From the NCBI RefSeq assembly GCF_910591885.1, contig NC_063275.1, positions 5,320,501-5,384,500 of the forward strand: a stretch of DNA of 64,000 nucleotides, in the 5' to 3' direction. Under the pieces are notes generated by a model. It did not search any database. It was not told where the DNA came from and saw nothing but the letters and a program-made list of their open reading frames with translations. The position numbers and the translations under genes were made by a program. The stretch comes from Bombus terrestris (lineage: Eukaryota; Arthropoda; Insecta; Hymenoptera; Apidae). Position 1 is the stretch's first letter. Each line of letters starts with the position of its first letter. This document shows, piece by piece, positions 62,701 to 64,000 of the stretch.

Positions 62701-64000
62701 CATATCGAAGGACGAACGCAGGTGGGATTGGTTTTAGGTTAGGCTATAGTTTTTCGAGCGAGCGCAGCGAGCGAGCAATGCGTAAACGTGCGTCACAAAC
62801 CAATTGATTAGCACGTAGGTACACAGAAATATTTGCACCTGAACGAGGAGCCGGAAGCTTTTATCGAATTGCTCACTGAGCAAAGTTTACATGTTATCAA
62901 TTGTTTTACACAAAGAGTAATAGTTCGACGAAGTACAGTGCAACGTGAGTACCAGTATCGCTGAGAAAACTTGGAACTAACCGGAACTAAATGTAAGGAA
63001 ATATAAAGTATATGTATAACCAGGAAGTTGAAACTAATGAAAATATATGTTAGGAACTATGAAGTGTGTGTGTAGCATGAAAATTGTAATCGTTGCTTGC
63101 TCGCAGCGTGCGCTCGTAAAAATCTAGTCCAACCTCACAACCGATGCGGCTCGCTCTCAAATTTGAAGTAAATCGCCTTCTTATCGAAGGTCGAACGCCA
63201 GTGGGATTGGTTTTATGTTAGGCTATAGTTTTTCGAGCGAGCGCAGCGAGCGAGCAACGCCTAAACGTGCGTCTCAATCCAATTCATTGGCACGTAGGCA
63301 CATAGAAATAATTGCACCTGTCCGAAGAGCCGGAAGATTTTATCGAATTGCTCACTGAGCAAAGTTTACATGTTATCAATAGTTTTACACAAAGAGTAAT
63401 AGTTCGACGAAGTACAGTGCAACGTGAGTACCAGTATCGCTGAGAAAACTTGGAAATAACCGGAACTAAATGTAAGGAAATATAAAGTATATGTATAACC
63501 AGGAAGTTGAAACTAATGAAAATATATGTTAGGAATTATATAGAATGTGTGTAGCATAAAATTGTAATCGTTGCTCGCTCCGCACGCTCGTAAAAAAATG
63601 GTCCAACCTCACAACCGATCCGGCTCGCTCGCAAATTTGAATTAAATCGCCTCCATATCGAAGGACGAACGCAGGTGGGATTGGTTTTAGGTTAGGCTAT
63701 AGTTTTTCGAGCGAGCGCAGCGAGCGAGCAATGCCTAAACGTGCATCTCAAACCAATTGATTGGCACGTAGGTACATAGAAATATTTGCACCAGCCCGAG
63801 GAGCCGGAAGCTTTTATCGAATTGCTCACTGAGCAAAGTTTACATGTTATCAATTGTTTTACACAAAGAGTAATAGTTCGACGAAGTACAGTGCAACGTG
63901 AGTACCAGTATCGCCGAGAAAACTTGGAACTAACCGGAACTAAATGTAAGGAAATATAAAGTATATGTATAACCAGGAAGTTGAAACTAATGAAAATATA
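56710..64000 (+). repeat. 6-monomer higher-order repeat, 2,859 bp, 2.55 copies
   Basis: From the middle of the monomer at 56591 to the window end, the sequence repeats with a 2,859-bp period made of three B/A pairs (3 x 479 + 3 x 474). Marker words recur on this spacing: CTGAACGAGG (57121, 59980, 62839), GCAACGCCTAAACG (57535, 60394, 63253), GAATTAAATC (57922, 60781, 63640), TTGCTTCCTCGC (58327, 61186), GAACTAAATCGCC (58874, 61733), CCGTTGCGGC (59328, 62187) and CGAACGAGCG (59422, 62281). The one clear difference I saw is TATCGCTGAG in the first copy against TATCGCCGAG in the next two, near 58195, 61054 and 63913. Confidence 0.93.
63736..64000 (+). repeat. Partial monomer at right window edge
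   Basis: H5 head followed by the invariant middle with TCAATTGTTTTACAC, TATCGCCGAG and GGAACTAACC. It is cut at 265 bp, before the tail. It matches the monomer at 60877 and by phase is expected to carry a B tail with CTTCCTCGC. The array therefore continues to the right. Confidence 0.9.

Larger units (their letters stand above)
1..64000 (+). repeat. Satellite DNA array, 474/479-bp monomers, whole window
   Basis: The whole window is a head-to-tail tandem array in a single orientation. I tracked the word TAAACGTGC (with small variants) through 135 occurrences; spacings are 474 bp (88 times), 479 bp (44 times) or 473 bp (2 times), and they sum exactly to the distance between first and last. No spacing deviates further, so nothing larger than a few bases has inserted anywhere. 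Most monomers differ from others of the same subtype by only a few bases. Arrays with this monomer size, homogeneity and higher-order organisation are typical of eukaryotic heterochromatin (pericentromere, subtelomere or B chromosome). The array continues past both edges, so its full length and chromosomal place are unknown. The satellite family itself is not one I recognise by name. Confidence 0.98.

Noticed and set aside
1..64000. CRISPR-like regular repetition
   Set aside because: The repeat is 474-479 bp with no unique spacers; variation is shared subtype variation, not spacer diversity.
1..64000. Promoters, terminators, ribosome binding sites or origins
   Set aside because: No genes are present to anchor them. 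A/T-rich words such as TATAAAGTATATG recur in every monomer, but nothing distinguishes them as control sites.

Overview
The window is one uninterrupted block of tandemly repeated satellite DNA. Using the recurring word TAAACGTGC (sometimes TAAACGTGA, or TATACGTGC/TACACGTGC) as an arbitrary register mark, I placed 135 starts by hand, the first at position 2 and the last at 63736. That gives 134 complete monomers plus a cut one at the right edge. All lie head to tail on the same strand, with no insertion, inversion, transposon or unique sequence between them. Monomers come in two lengths: 88 of 474 bp (type A) and 44 of 479 bp (type B), plus two 473-bp monomers with a 1-bp deletion; these sum exactly to the 63,734 bp between first and last start. 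The array runs off both ends of the window. One typical A monomer is about 42% G+C.

I found no protein gene, rRNA, tRNA or mobile element. The longest open frame is a 69-codon stretch that starts at TTG; it appears twice because a larger block carrying one substitution was copied. The sequence is almost certainly from a eukaryote, since pericentromeric, subtelomeric or B-chromosome satellites look like this. The A-type tail carries TTAGGTTAGG, two units of the usual insect telomere repeat, which makes an insect a reasonable but weakly supported guess. I cannot name the species.

Each monomer has three parts: a variable head (about the first 80 bp; five recognisable versions, called H1-H5 here), a nearly invariant middle (about 180 bp, with short palindromes), and a variable tail (about 210 bp; A or B, plus a rare divergent type C) holding G+C-rich arms that can fold back on each other. 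Heads and tails occur in almost every combination, so the invariant middle appears to act as the exchange point.

Higher-order layout, left to right. (1) 1.9-7.6 kb is built from a 1,427-bp trimer (A-A-B), and much of it (about 3.45-8.08 kb) recurs 7,130 bp downstream at 10.58-15.21 kb. (2) 18.09-29.7 kb is an 11-monomer unit of 5,229 bp repeated about 2.2 times. (3) 29.5-35.0 kb and 37.1-42.6 kb are two copies of a 5.49-kb block about 99.7% identical, including a divergent monomer found nowhere else. (4) 44.2-46.1 kb is a recent 948-bp dimer duplication. (5) 46-56 kb is a B-rich mosaic in which small blocks recur at irregular spacing. (6) 56.71 kb to the window end is a 6-monomer, 2,859-bp unit (B-A-B-A-B-A), 2.55 copies, almost without differences. 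B monomers make up 22 of 97 before 46 kb and 22 of 37 after it, and head H5 occurs only after 44 kb. The array therefore has separate homogenisation territories, which fits repeated unequal crossing-over and gene conversion.
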